DNA of 64,000 nucleotides from Cupriavidus pauculus. Its GTDB lineage: Bacteria; Pseudomonadota; Gammaproteobacteria; Burkholderiales; Burkholderiaceae. A program made the position numbers and the translations under genes. This document shows, piece by piece, positions 35,728 to 43,932 of the stretch (within the stretch, counting starts at the first letter, position 1; each line of letters opens with the position of its first letter). The stretch is from positions 186,001 through 250,000 of the forward strand of contig NZ_CP033971.1 of assembly GCF_003854935.1 (NCBI RefSeq), in the 5' to 3' direction. The notes under the pieces are model-generated. The model was not told the origin of the DNA. It did no database searches and worked only from the letters and a program-made list of their open reading frames with translations.

Positions 35728-36564
35728 TCAGCTCCCTCGTTTGCGCAGTTGCGGATTGAGCGCGTCATTGAGCCCCTCGCCAATCAGGTTGATCGCGAGC
35801 ACTGTCAGCATGATGGCCACACCGGGCCACAGGCTCATCCACGGCGCCTCACGCAGCATCGTGCGGGCCGCGCCGATCATGAAGCCCCAACTCATCAGGT
35901 TGCGGTCACCCAATCCCAGGAACGACAACGCCGATTCCGTGAGAATGGCGGTGGCGGTCATCAGCGAGGCGGTGACGATCACTGGCGATGCGGCATTGGG
36001 CAGGATCTGCGTGAAGATGATGCGCGCGGGCGACTGGCCGATGACCACGGCCGCCTGCACGAACTCACGCTCCTTCAGTGTCATGAATTCGGAGCGAACC
36101 AATCGCGCCACGGGCGGCCACGACACGATGGCAATGGCTCCAACAATCGAATAGAGCGAGGGCTTGAAGATCGCCACGAGCACCAGTGCCATCGCCAGTT
36201 GCGGGATGGTCTGGAAGAACTCCGTGCCACGCATCAGCGCGTCATCGATGCGCCCGCCGTAGTAACCGGCCAGCGCGCCGACCACGATGCCGATCAGCAC
36301 GGCCACAAGCGTCGAGATCACGCCGATCATCAGCGAGACGCGTGCGCCGTAGGCAATGCCCGCAGCGATATCGCGACCGAGCATATCGGTGCCCAGCGGA
36401 TAGGCACCGTCATGGAACGGCGCGAGCAGCGGGTCCGCCACCATCACCCATGGCGGGTCTTCATAGAACGTGGAGGCCAGCGCCGCCGTCAGGATCACGA
36501 CGAGCAGCAGCACCAAGCCTACCGCTGCGCCACGATTGGCGCCAAAGCGTTTCAGGAAAGACAT
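35728..36564 (-). CDS. Dipeptide-type ABC transporter permease (DppC-like)
   Basis: An inner-membrane permease of 278 residues with a long N-terminal hydrophobic segment (AAVGLVLLLVVILTAALAST) followed by five further predicted membrane spans. The EAA loop that contacts the ATPase reads around ALSFLGLGDRNLMSWGFMI, and PLGTDMLGRDIAAGIAYGAR is the signature opening of DppC/OppC proteins. It forms a heterodimer with the DppB-like permease encoded 10 bases upstream. Confidence 0.94.
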   Translation of the reverse strand: MSFLKRFGANRGAAVGLVLLLVVILTAALASTFYEDPPWVMVADPLLAPFHDGAYPLGTDMLGRDIAAGIAYGARVSLMIGVISTLVAVLIGIVVGALAGYYGGRIDDALMRGTEFFQTIPQLAMALVLVAIFKPSLYSIVGAIAIVSWPPVARLVRSEFMTLKEREFVQAAVVIGQSPARIIFTQILPNAASPVIVTASLMTATAILTESALSFLGLGDRNLMSWGFMIGAARTMLREAPWMSLWPGVAIMLTVLAINLIGEGLNDALNPQLRKRGS

Positions 36565-36574
36565 CTTGAGCTCC

Positions 36575-37564
36575 TCAGGTTCGCCCGATGCGGGGATCGA
36601 TCAGGCGATACACCAGATCGGTCAGCAGGTTGAACACGACAACCATGGTCGAGGTGACCAGGAACACGCCCAGCAGCAACTGATAGTCGCGCTGGATCAG
36701 GGCATCGAACATCAGGCGGCCGATGCCGGGCCAGCCGAACACGGTTTCGGTGAGCACCGCACCGCCTGCCATCTGGCCAAGCTGGATGCCGGCGAATGTC
36801 ACCACCGGCAGCAGTGCATTGCGCAAGGCGTGGCGACGGATGGTCTCGCCCAGCGGCACACCCTTGGCGCGCGCCGTCTTGATGAAATCCATGCCCAGGA
36901 CTTCCAGCATCGATGCACGGGTCAGCCGGGCGTACACGGCCATGAAGAAGCAGCCAAGCGAGACCGTCGGCAGCACCAGATGGTGGGCGATGTCACTGAT
37001 GCGCGCCCAGCCCGTCAGGTTGCCGCCTACCTGCTCCATGCCATACGGCGGCAGCCAGCCCAGATGCAGCGAGAAGAACAGGATGGCGAGCAGCGCGAGC
37101 CAGAACTGCGGTGTGGCATAGATCAGCAGCGATCCTGTCATCAACACGCTATCGAGCCATGTCCGTCGCCCCGCATACCGGGCACGCGATGCGATCACGC
37201 CAAACAACACGCCGAACGAAATCGCGAACACGAATGCACAGGACATCAGCAACAGCGTGGCGGGCAGACGATCGAGGATCAGGTCGAGCACCGGCAGGCG
37301 CTCCCGGTACGAGTACCCGAGATCGAGATGCGCCACGCCCCACAGGTAGCGACCCAGCTGTACGGGAATCGGTTGATCGAGTCCGAATTCCTTGCGCAGT
37401 TCTTCCACATAGGCCGGGTCGGACGAACCGGATTCGCCGGCCAGCACCGCGGCCGGATCGCCGGGTGCCATGCGTACGAGCATGAAATTGATGATGACCA
37501 CGCCGAGCACGACGAACAACGCCTTGCCGAGCCTGGCGATCAGGATGGAGAGTGTCTTTTCCAT
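36575..37564 (-). CDS. Dipeptide-type ABC transporter permease (DppB-like)
   Basis: A 329-residue inner-membrane protein with six predicted membrane spans: the first at about 10-30 (LGKALFVVLGVVIINFMLVR), the next near 100 (LLLMSCAFVFAISFGVLFGV). The DppB opening VRMAPGDPAAVLAG and the EAA loop region FIKTARAKGVPLGETIRRHALRN are clear, as is ETVFGWPGIGRLMFDAL near the end. It partners the DppC-like permease. Around 37570-37590 a short tandem repeat (TTCTTGACC repeated) lies in the gap to the receptor gene; it may be a weak mRNA element or chance. Confidence 0.94.
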   Translation of the reverse strand: MEKTLSILIARLGKALFVVLGVVIINFMLVRMAPGDPAAVLAGESGSSDPAYVEELRKEFGLDQPIPVQLGRYLWGVAHLDLGYSYRERLPVLDLILDRLPATLLLMSCAFVFAISFGVLFGVIASRARYAGRRTWLDSVLMTGSLLIYATPQFWLALLAILFFSLHLGWLPPYGMEQVGGNLTGWARISDIAHHLVLPTVSLGCFFMAVYARLTRASMLEVLGMDFIKTARAKGVPLGETIRRHALRNALLPVVTFAGIQLGQMAGGAVLTETVFGWPGIGRLMFDALIQRDYQLLLGVFLVTSTMVVVFNLLTDLVYRLIDPRIGRT

Positions 37565-37653
37565 GTGACCGGATCCTTCTTGACCTTCTTGACCTTCTTG
37601 ATACGGAACATCCGGCGCACCCTCCGCAGACGGTGCGCCGATCCACAGCGGGC

Positions 37654-39243
37654 TTACTTGCTGAGATAGACGTCGGCGAACGTGTCGTTCAGGCCGATGG
37701 CCGTCTGCACCAGGTTATGCACCTTGGCGCTATAGAGCGTGGGAAGCTCCATCTCGAACAGGTAGCCGTTGGCCACTTCCTGGACCAGCGTTTTCTGGAT
37801 GTTCGAGTAGATCTGCTGGCGCTCGGTGTCCGACGTCGCCGCTGCGGCCTTGTCCCACAGTGCATCCATACCCGGGTTCACATAGCCCTGGTTATTCACG
37901 AACGCCGACCCTTTCACCTGGTTGCGCGCGAGATAGAGCCGCGACACGCCCAGCGCCGGGTCGCCATACTGCGACGTGAAGCTGAACGTCAGGTCGAAGT
38001 CGAAATCCGATACGCGCTTGGCCCATGTGCCTGCGTCGGCCGATTCGATCTCCACCTTGAAGCCAAGCTGCTCCAGGCACTGGCGCGTGTATTCGCCAAG
38101 GCGGTCCCACGTGGCGCCATACGGATACGAGAGGATGCGGATGGTGGTCTTCGACGGGTCTACGCCAGACTCCTTGATCAGCGCGCGTGCCTTCTTGATG
38201 TCGAAACCATAGGCCGGCACGTTGGCGTCGTAGAACGGCGTGGTGGACGAGATCGGTCCAGTCGCCACCTTGCCCAGACCGAAGAAGATGCTGTTCACCA
38301 CGAACTTGCGGTTGATCGCCTCCATGATGGCCTGGCGCACCTTCACGTTGTTGAACGGTGCCTTGCGCTGGTTCATCTGGATGTATGCCAGCTTGGAGAA
38401 CATCTCCCAGCCCTTGGTGGTGTACTCCACGTTGGGCAGTGCGCGCAGCCGTTTGATTTCCACGTTGTCCACGTCGCCTGCGCTCACCACCTGCACGTCG
38501 CCGCGCTCGAACGCCACGGCACGCGACGCTGCATCCGGGATCACGTTGAAGACAATCTCGTCCAGGTACGGTTTGCCTTTCTGCCAGTAGTTCGGGTTGC
38601 GGGTCAGGACGATATAGGCGCCCTTCTTCCATTCCTTGAACATGAACGGGCCCGTACCTACCGGCGTCTGATTGGCCGGGTTCTTCGCATAGTCGGTGCC
38701 GTCATAGATGTGCTTGGGCACCATCGGCATGTTGTCGCTGACGAACGATTTCAGGAACGGCGCGAACGGCTCCTTGAGCGTGATGACCACCTTGTTCGGT
38801 CCCTGTGCCTTGACCGACTGCACGAACTGGTCGATCACCACGCGGGCGCGCGGATGCACCGTGCGCAGGAATTTGTCGACCGAGAACACGACGTCATCCG
38901 ACGAAAAGGGCTTGCCGTCATGCCACTTCACGCCCTGCTGCAGTTCGAACGTATAGGTCTTGCCGTCCGGCGAAATCGTCCACGACCTGGCCAGGCCCGG
39001 TTGCGGCTTCATGTCGGGGGACCACGTCAGCAGGCTCTCGTAGATCTTGCCGGCCACGTACTGCGTGGGGGTCTGCTGGTTCAGGCCCAGCATGAGAGTA
39101 GGCGGTTCGGGTTGCGCGATGGCGCGCAGCGTGCCACCACGCGTCTGGGCATGGACGCCGGTGGCCAGGCCAACGGTCAGGACCATTGCGCATGCGGCGA
39201 TCTTGAGCAGGCGGGAAGTGGGCAGGGGCAGCTTCGTGGACAT
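37654..39243 (-). CDS. Peptide-type ABC transporter substrate-binding protein
   Basis: A family 5 extracellular solute-binding protein of 529 residues with a signal peptide (LLKIAACAMVLTVGLATGVHA, cleavage before QTRGG) and the signature region YTFELQQGVKWHDGKPFSSDDV. Such receptors bind di- and oligopeptides, opines, nickel chelates or other amphipathic ligands in the periplasm. The operon partners (oxoprolinase, carbamoylase-like and formylglutamate-type hydrolases, aminotransferase) suggest a pyroglutamyl or otherwise N-blocked peptide or amino acid as ligand. It lies 90 bases before the permease genes and 52 bases after pxpA. Confidence 0.94.
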   Translation of the reverse strand: MSTKLPLPTSRLLKIAACAMVLTVGLATGVHAQTRGGTLRAIAQPEPPTLMLGLNQQTPTQYVAGKIYESLLTWSPDMKPQPGLARSWTISPDGKTYTFELQQGVKWHDGKPFSSDDVVFSVDKFLRTVHPRARVVIDQFVQSVKAQGPNKVVITLKEPFAPFLKSFVSDNMPMVPKHIYDGTDYAKNPANQTPVGTGPFMFKEWKKGAYIVLTRNPNYWQKGKPYLDEIVFNVIPDAASRAVAFERGDVQVVSAGDVDNVEIKRLRALPNVEYTTKGWEMFSKLAYIQMNQRKAPFNNVKVRQAIMEAINRKFVVNSIFFGLGKVATGPISSTTPFYDANVPAYGFDIKKARALIKESGVDPSKTTIRILSYPYGATWDRLGEYTRQCLEQLGFKVEIESADAGTWAKRVSDFDFDLTFSFTSQYGDPALGVSRLYLARNQVKGSAFVNNQGYVNPGMDALWDKAAAATSDTERQQIYSNIQKTLVQEVANGYLFEMELPTLYSAKVHNLVQTAIGLNDTFADVYLSK

Positions 39244-39295
39244 GGATTTACCTGTTTATCGACGGGGAGAGGAAGGGACGGAACTCGGGCTGGAA

Positions 39296-40048
39296 TCAGA
39301 GCGGCTGCACGGCAACGCCATCGGCGGACAGTGCACTGCGGATACGTTCGGCAAACAGGACAGCGCCGGGCTGATCGCCATGGATGCATAGCGTGTCGGC
39401 CACGATGGGCACCGACTTGCCGGACAAGGCGCGCACGCTGCCGTCGAGCACCATGCGGCGCACCTGGGCGATGGACGCGCCGACGTCCTCGATCATCGCG
39501 TGCGGCATCGTGCGCGGCGTCAGGGTGGCGTCGTCCTGGTACGAGCGGTCGGCGTAGACCTCGTTCGCCACGCGCAGTCCTGCGGCACGCGCAGCGGCGG
39601 CCATATTGGCATTGGCCACATAGATCAGCGCATCGGGGGTCACGGCACGCACGGCATCGGCGACCGCCGTGGCAAGTGTCGCGTCGCGCGCCGTCATGTT
39701 GTAGAGCGCGCCGTGTGTCTTGACGTGGTGCAGCGGCACACCCACGGCGCGCGTCACACCGAGCATGGCGCCAACCTGGTACACCGTCAGCGCATAGATT
39801 TCGGCAGCGTTCATTGCCATCACGCGGCGGCCGAAGCCCTGCAGGTCGGGCAGGCCCGGATGGGCGCCGACGGCTACGCCGGCGCGGGCGGCTACGCGAA
39901 CGGTGGCGAGCATCACATCGGGGTCTCCGGCATGGAAGCCGCATGCAATGTTCGCGGAGGTCACGTGACGCAGGATGGCTTCGTCGTCACCCATGCGCCA
40001 GGCGCCAAAGCTTTCGCCCATGTCACAGTTGATATCGAGAGTCGGCAT
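39296..40048 (-). CDS. pxpA: 5-oxoprolinase subunit A (LamB/YcsF family)
   Basis: A 250-residue protein with the LamB/YcsF opening LDINCDMGESFGAWRMGDD and ANIACGFHAGDPDVM, then GAHPGLPDLQGFGRR and HHVKTHGALYNM. PxpA, PxpB and PxpC together form the ATP-dependent prokaryotic 5-oxoprolinase, which opens the pyroglutamate ring to give glutamate. All three genes are present here in the order B-C-A, 24 bases separating C and A. Length and motifs are normal. Pyroglutamate arises spontaneously from glutamine and from N-terminal Gln of peptides, which fits the peptide importer downstream. Confidence 0.95.
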   Translation of the reverse strand: MPTLDINCDMGESFGAWRMGDDEAILRHVTSANIACGFHAGDPDVMLATVRVAARAGVAVGAHPGLPDLQGFGRRVMAMNAAEIYALTVYQVGAMLGVTRAVGVPLHHVKTHGALYNMTARDATLATAVADAVRAVTPDALIYVANANMAAAARAAGLRVANEVYADRSYQDDATLTPRTMPHAMIEDVGASIAQVRRMVLDGSVRALSGKSVPIVADTLCIHGDQPGAVLFAERIRSALSADGVAVQPL

Positions 40049-40072
40049 CGCAAGGTTCCTCGTATTGGCGGG

Positions 40073-41077
40073 TTATCGGTGGGGAAGACCGAGCAGACGC
40101 GCCGACTCGACGGCAACGGCGGCATGGCGATCTTCCATGGCAAGCAGTTCACGCTGCGCGGTCTCGGCCGTCACGGCACGGAATCGCAGTTCGGCGCCGG
40201 GCATGACCTGGGCCAGCGACGGCAGGTCCGCGCTGATGATGTAGGCAATCTTGGGATAGCCTCCCACGCTCTGACGGTCGGCCATCAGCACGATGGGCGA
40301 GCCGCCGGGTGGCACCTGCACAGTGCCGAACGTCACGGCTTCGGACACTATCTCCAACGGCGCGCTCAGCGCCAGCGAAGGACCCTCCAGCCGAAAGCCC
40401 ATGCGATCCGACTGGCTGGACACCGAGAATCCCTGTTGCTCGAATGTACTGCGGGCCGCGGGCGTGAAGCGCTCCCATTGCGGGCCTGGCAGGAAGCGCA
40501 GCGCATCGCACGTTGGGGGCGCCACGGCACCATCGGGACGTGCAGCGGCCACGAACGGCATGGCGCTCTGCACCATCATTCGGGCCAGCGGCAACATCTC
40601 TCGGTGCAGCGAGGCCACTGCGACACGGTCTCCGGCACGCAGCGCGCGCCCTTCCATGCCGCCGAACCGGGCGCGCAGATTCGTGCTTCGGCTTCCCAGC
40701 GCCGTCTCCGGCGCAAATCCACCACGCACAGCGAGATAAGCCCTGGCGCCACGGCGGCAATGAGCAAAGACAACCGGCACGTCGTGGCGCACCATCACCG
40801 CGCAATGCATTGGCAATGGCATGCCGGCCACCGTCACGGCAATATCCGCGCCGGTCACGCTGATCAACGTGTCCTGTGCGAAGCGAATCGCCGGGCCCGC
40901 AACGTTGATCTCCAGTGCGGCCGCGTCGTCGGCATTGCCTACCAGCGCATTGGCCAGCCTGCACGACCATTCGTCCATCGCGCCATTGACCGGCACGCCA
41001 AAACGCTGAAAGCCGTAACGGCCACTGTCCTGCAGCACGGACAGCATGCCGGGCCGATCCACTCGCATCACGTTCAT
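40073..41077 (-). CDS. pxpC: 5-oxoprolinase subunit C (biotin-dependent carboxyltransferase family)
   Basis: A 334-residue KipA/PxpC protein: VDRPGMLSVLQDSGRYGFQR, GVPVNGAMDEWSCRLANAL, ALEINVAGPAIRF, and later PGPQWERF and SDRMGFRLEGPSL are all family hallmarks. PxpC works with PxpA and PxpB in pyroglutamate hydrolysis. The start at 41077 overlaps the pxpB stop by four bases (ATGA); the frame extends upstream only as a shadow of pxpB. The domain is also found fused in urea amidolyase, so another amide-type substrate remains possible. Confidence 0.95.
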   Translation of the reverse strand: MNVMRVDRPGMLSVLQDSGRYGFQRFGVPVNGAMDEWSCRLANALVGNADDAAALEINVAGPAIRFAQDTLISVTGADIAVTVAGMPLPMHCAVMVRHDVPVVFAHCRRGARAYLAVRGGFAPETALGSRSTNLRARFGGMEGRALRAGDRVAVASLHREMLPLARMMVQSAMPFVAAARPDGAVAPPTCDALRFLPGPQWERFTPAARSTFEQQGFSVSSQSDRMGFRLEGPSLALSAPLEIVSEAVTFGTVQVPPGGSPIVLMADRQSVGGYPKIAYIISADLPSLAQVMPGAELRFRAVTAETAQRELLAMEDRHAAVAVESARLLGLPHR

Positions 41078-41817
41078 GGCCGCGGCTCCAGCATGGCGTC
41101 GAACTCGGCCGGGGAGATCGGCACGAATCGCAGCCGGTCGCCCAGTTGCAGGCGGGTGGGCGGCTGGCGATCGACGTGGAAGAGGTTCCACGGGGTGCGC
41201 GCGATCACGTTCCAGCCACCCGGCGATGCGTTCTGATAGATCGACGAGATGCCATTGGCAATGGCCACCGAACCCGCCGGCACCAGCGTGCGCGGCGTGG
41301 TGCGGCGCGGCACGTTCAGGCGCGGGTGCAATGGCCCGGCAAACGGATTGCCCGGCGAGAAGAAGAAGGTGTAGAGCACCAGCGGCGTGGCCGCGTGCAG
41401 GCGAATCACTTCGGCGGGCTCGATATCGCAGGCACGCGCCACGTCATCGAGATCGGGACCATATTCGCCGCCGTAGCACGCGGGAATCTCGACTTCGCGC
41501 CCGGCATGCACCACGGCAGGCACGCCTTCCACCAGTACATCGCGAATGCGCGCGGAAAGTTGCGCAAAGGCTGGCCCCTTGTCGCGCGCAAACCGTTCCG
41601 GACGAAAATGCACGGCCACCGTCGTGAACGCCGGCACCACGTCGAGCACCTCGTGCCAACCCTGCCGCAGTAGCCACTCGGTCACGGCGTGCACGGTCTG
41701 GCTGACCGATACGCTGACGCGATCGCCAAGCCGAATCTGCAGGCAGCGATCGCCCACGGGCTCGATGCGCCAATCGGTCAGTGCGAGCACGTCCGGCTCC
41801 GGTTGCGCGATAGCCAT
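41074..41817 (-). CDS. pxpB: 5-oxoprolinase subunit B (KipI/PxpB family)
   Basis: A 247-residue protein with the KipI-family patterns EPVGDRCLQIRLGDRVS, VHFRPERFARDKGPAF, EIPACYGGEYGPDLDDVA and FFFSPGNPFAGPLHPRLNVPRRTTPRTLVPAGSV-like C-terminal region (Pro/Arg-rich loop near 180-200), plus NLFHVDRQPPTRLQLGDRL. The ATG at 41817 shares its A with the stop of the aminotransferase gene, so translation is coupled. A longer in-frame start at 41862 lies inside the aminotransferase gene and lacks support. It forms the PxpBC heterodimer. Confidence 0.93.
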   Translation of the reverse strand: MAIAQPEPDVLALTDWRIEPVGDRCLQIRLGDRVSVSVSQTVHAVTEWLLRQGWHEVLDVVPAFTTVAVHFRPERFARDKGPAFAQLSARIRDVLVEGVPAVVHAGREVEIPACYGGEYGPDLDDVARACDIEPAEVIRLHAATPLVLYTFFFSPGNPFAGPLHPRLNVPRRTTPRTLVPAGSVAIANGISSIYQNASPGGWNVIARTPWNLFHVDRQPPTRLQLGDRLRFVPISPAEFDAMLEPRP

Positions 41818-43043
41818 CACGCGCGCTCCAGCGCCGCGCAAGCCATCACGATGCGCTCGCACGCCGTACGCAGGCGGTCATCGGCCAGCGCATAGGCCAG
41901 ACGCACATAAGGCGCGAGCCCGAATGCGGAACCCGGCACCACTGCCACGTTCGCGGCATGCAACAGGTACATCGCGAAATCGGTATCGGTGTCGATGCGG
42001 CTGCCGTCCGGCGTACGCATGCCGATGGCCGCGCTGCAATCTGCATAGAGATAGAAGGCGGCGGGCGGCCGACGCATGGTCAGCACCGGTGCGGCGTCGG
42101 CCAGGATCGACAGCGCCGTGTCCCGCCGCACGCGCAGTCGGGCGCGCCACGCATCCAGGAAATCCTGCGGTCCATCGAGCGCGGCGACAGCACCCGCCTG
42201 GCTGATGGCACTGGGATTGCTGGTGCTCTGGGATTGCAGCAACGCCATCGCCTTGATGAGCCAGGCCGGCCCCGCCGCATACCCCAGGCGCCAGCCGGTC
42301 ATCGCATAGGCCTTCGATACGCCGTTCACGGTCAGCGTGCGCTCCCGCATTGCGGGCGCTGCCTGCGCGAACGACACAAACTCGCCATCGAAGACGATCT
42401 CTTCATAGATCTCGTCCGAAAGCACCAGTACATCGGGATAGGCGTGCAACGCGTCCGCCAGCGCACGCAGTTCGTCGGCCGAATACAGGGCGCCCGATGG
42501 ATTGCACGGCGAATTGAGCATGAGCCAGCGCGTGCGTGGCGTCAGCGCCGCGCGCAACGCTGCCGGCGTGAGCTTGAAGTCATCGGCAGGTGTCGATGTC
42601 ACCAGCACCGGCGTGCCGCCTGCGATGTGCACCATGTCGCTGTACGACACCCAGTAAGGCGCCGTGACGATGACTTCGTCACCCGCTTCCAACGTGGCCA
42701 GCAGCGCATTGAACAGCATCTGCTTGGCGCCCGTCCCGGCGATGATTTCTGCATCGTCGTAGTGCAAGCCACTGTCGCGTACCAGTTTTCGTGCAATGGC
42801 TGCCTTAAGTTGGGGCGTGCCGGCAACGCTCGTGTACCGCGTGGCGCCCGCCGTCATCGCCTGGATGGCAGCCAGCTGGATATGCGCGGGCGTGTCGAAA
42901 TCCAGTTCGCCCTCGGACAAACTGATGACCGGCTTGCCCGCGTCGGCAAGCCGCCTGGCGGCTTCGGACATGGCACCCGTGGCGGATGGACGCGCCATGG
43001 CCAGGCGCTGGGAAAGTCGGGGAACGGCAGAGGATGTCGGCAT
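41817..43043 (-). CDS. Class I/II pyridoxal-phosphate aminotransferase
   Basis: A 408-residue fold-type I PLP enzyme of the aspartate aminotransferase group. The PLP Lys lies in VNGVSKAYAMTGWRLGYAAG; other family elements are SLSEGELDFDTP, TGAKQMLFNALLATLEAGDE, LNSPCNPSGALYS and VLSDEIYEEIVFDG. It would transfer the amino group from the amino acid freed by the operon hydrolases to a 2-oxoacid. It is the first gene of the operon and lies 91 bases from the divergent gntR gene, facing a compound palindromic operator. The remaining operon genes follow with overlaps or gaps under 100 bases. Confidence 0.93.
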   Translation of the reverse strand: MPTSSAVPRLSQRLAMARPSATGAMSEAARRLADAGKPVISLSEGELDFDTPAHIQLAAIQAMTAGATRYTSVAGTPQLKAAIARKLVRDSGLHYDDAEIIAGTGAKQMLFNALLATLEAGDEVIVTAPYWVSYSDMVHIAGGTPVLVTSTPADDFKLTPAALRAALTPRTRWLMLNSPCNPSGALYSADELRALADALHAYPDVLVLSDEIYEEIVFDGEFVSFAQAAPAMRERTLTVNGVSKAYAMTGWRLGYAAGPAWLIKAMALLQSQSTSNPSAISQAGAVAALDGPQDFLDAWRARLRVRRDTALSILADAAPVLTMRRPPAAFYLYADCSAAIGMRTPDGSRIDTDTDFAMYLLHAANVAVVPGSAFGLAPYVRLAYALADDRLRTACERIVMACAALERA

Positions 43044-43066
43044 GAAAATCGCGTAGTGTCTGAACC

Positions 43067-43104
43067 GGCATTCCTATCGAATGCCATTGGTATACCACTG
43101 GCAT
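43067..43104. promoter_or_regulatory. Compound operator between aminotransferase operon and gntR
   Basis: Two overlapping inverted repeats. The left one is GGCATTC (43067-43073) and GAATGCC (43079-43085). The right one runs 43081-43104, 24 bases with 11 of 12 pairs matched, centred on the perfect TGGTATACCA (43088-43097) and ending in TGGCAT. The GAATGCCA half site is shared by both. This lies in the 91-base divergent spacer and is the expected binding region for the GntR/FadR-type protein encoded at 43135. Confidence 0.75.
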
Positions 43105-43134
43105 TCAAGCAAGCCGCGTGCCATACTTCGCGCC

Positions 43135-43851
43135 ATGACAAGAAAATCTGCCTTTGCCTATTCAGCGTCCGTGATGGAGACCGAGCCGGACACCGGGCCG
43201 TTGCCGGACGAGCTTCCCAAGGAGCGTGCGCTTGGGAACCAGGCCTATGAGGCGGTGCTCGACTTGCTGGTATCGGGTGGGTTGCATCCGGGCGACCCCA
43301 TTCAGGAGCGCGCCCTCGCCACACAACTGGGATTCTCGCGCACGCCATTGCGTGAAGCCCTGCACCGTCTTGAAGGCGAGCGGTTGCTGGAGCGCGGCGC
43401 AAACGGCCGCCTGTTCGTGCGACAGGTCACCGTGCAGGAAATCCTCGAAGCCCTGCACGTACGCCGGCTATTGGAACCCGATGCGGCCGCCCGCGCCGCC
43501 GGACAGGTGCCGCGCGCCGTACTGGAACGGCTCCGTGCACGCGTGCAGGAACTGCTCGCATGCAACGAACCGGGTAACCCTGAGCATCAGGTGCTGGACG
43601 CGGACCTCCACGGCGTGATCTGCAACTACTGCGATAACGAGATGCTGGCCGGGATCATCGGCGAGGTCCGCCGAAAGACACGCATGTTTTCGCTCAAGCG
43701 CCTGGACCGGCGACTCGCGCCCGTTTGCCACGAACACCTGGCGATGATCGATGCACTGGAGCGTGGCGACAGCGAAGAGGCCGCACGCCAGACCGCCGAG
43801 CACATCGACAATATTCGTGCATCGATTCTGGAGAAGCTGGCGAGGTGGTAG
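43135..43851 (+). CDS. GntR-family (FadR subfamily) transcriptional regulator
   Basis: A protein of 238 residues. The winged HTH at about 30-95 reads NQAYEAVLDLLVSGGLHPGD, then GFSRTPLREALHRLEGERLL, and the all-helical FCD effector domain follows with HVRRLLEPDAAARAAG, DADLHGVICNYCDNEMLAGI and CHEHLAMIDALERGD. The Asp and His residues in the last two motifs fit the FCD metal site. ATG 43135 was preferred; an upstream ATG at 43081 would put the start inside the operator. It is divergent from the aminotransferase operon and almost certainly represses it until a carboxylate or amino-acid ligand binds. Confidence 0.92.
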   Translation: MTRKSAFAYSASVMETEPDTGPLPDELPKERALGNQAYEAVLDLLVSGGLHPGDPIQERALATQLGFSRTPLREALHRLEGERLLERGANGRLFVRQVTVQEILEALHVRRLLEPDAAARAAGQVPRAVLERLRARVQELLACNEPGNPEHQVLDADLHGVICNYCDNEMLAGIIGEVRRKTRMFSLKRLDRRLAPVCHEHLAMIDALERGDSEEAARQTAEHIDNIRASILEKLARW

Positions 43852-43932
43852 CCCGCCGGCCGGGTTCCGGTTGGTTCGTCCGTACAGGCCGTCAACTTGG
43901 CCGAGCCCGCGGCGTAGGCCGTAGCCGGCTCG

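Noticed and set aside
37566-37602. Tandem TTCTTGACC-type repeat in the gap before the DppB-like gene
   Set aside because: Only three short imperfect units; probably simple-sequence drift in an intra-operon gap.
37552-39723. Plus-strand open frame of 723 codons opposite the peptide receptor gene
   Set aside because: The opposite strand encodes a full-length receptor with signal peptide; the frame is His/Arg-rich with no domain.
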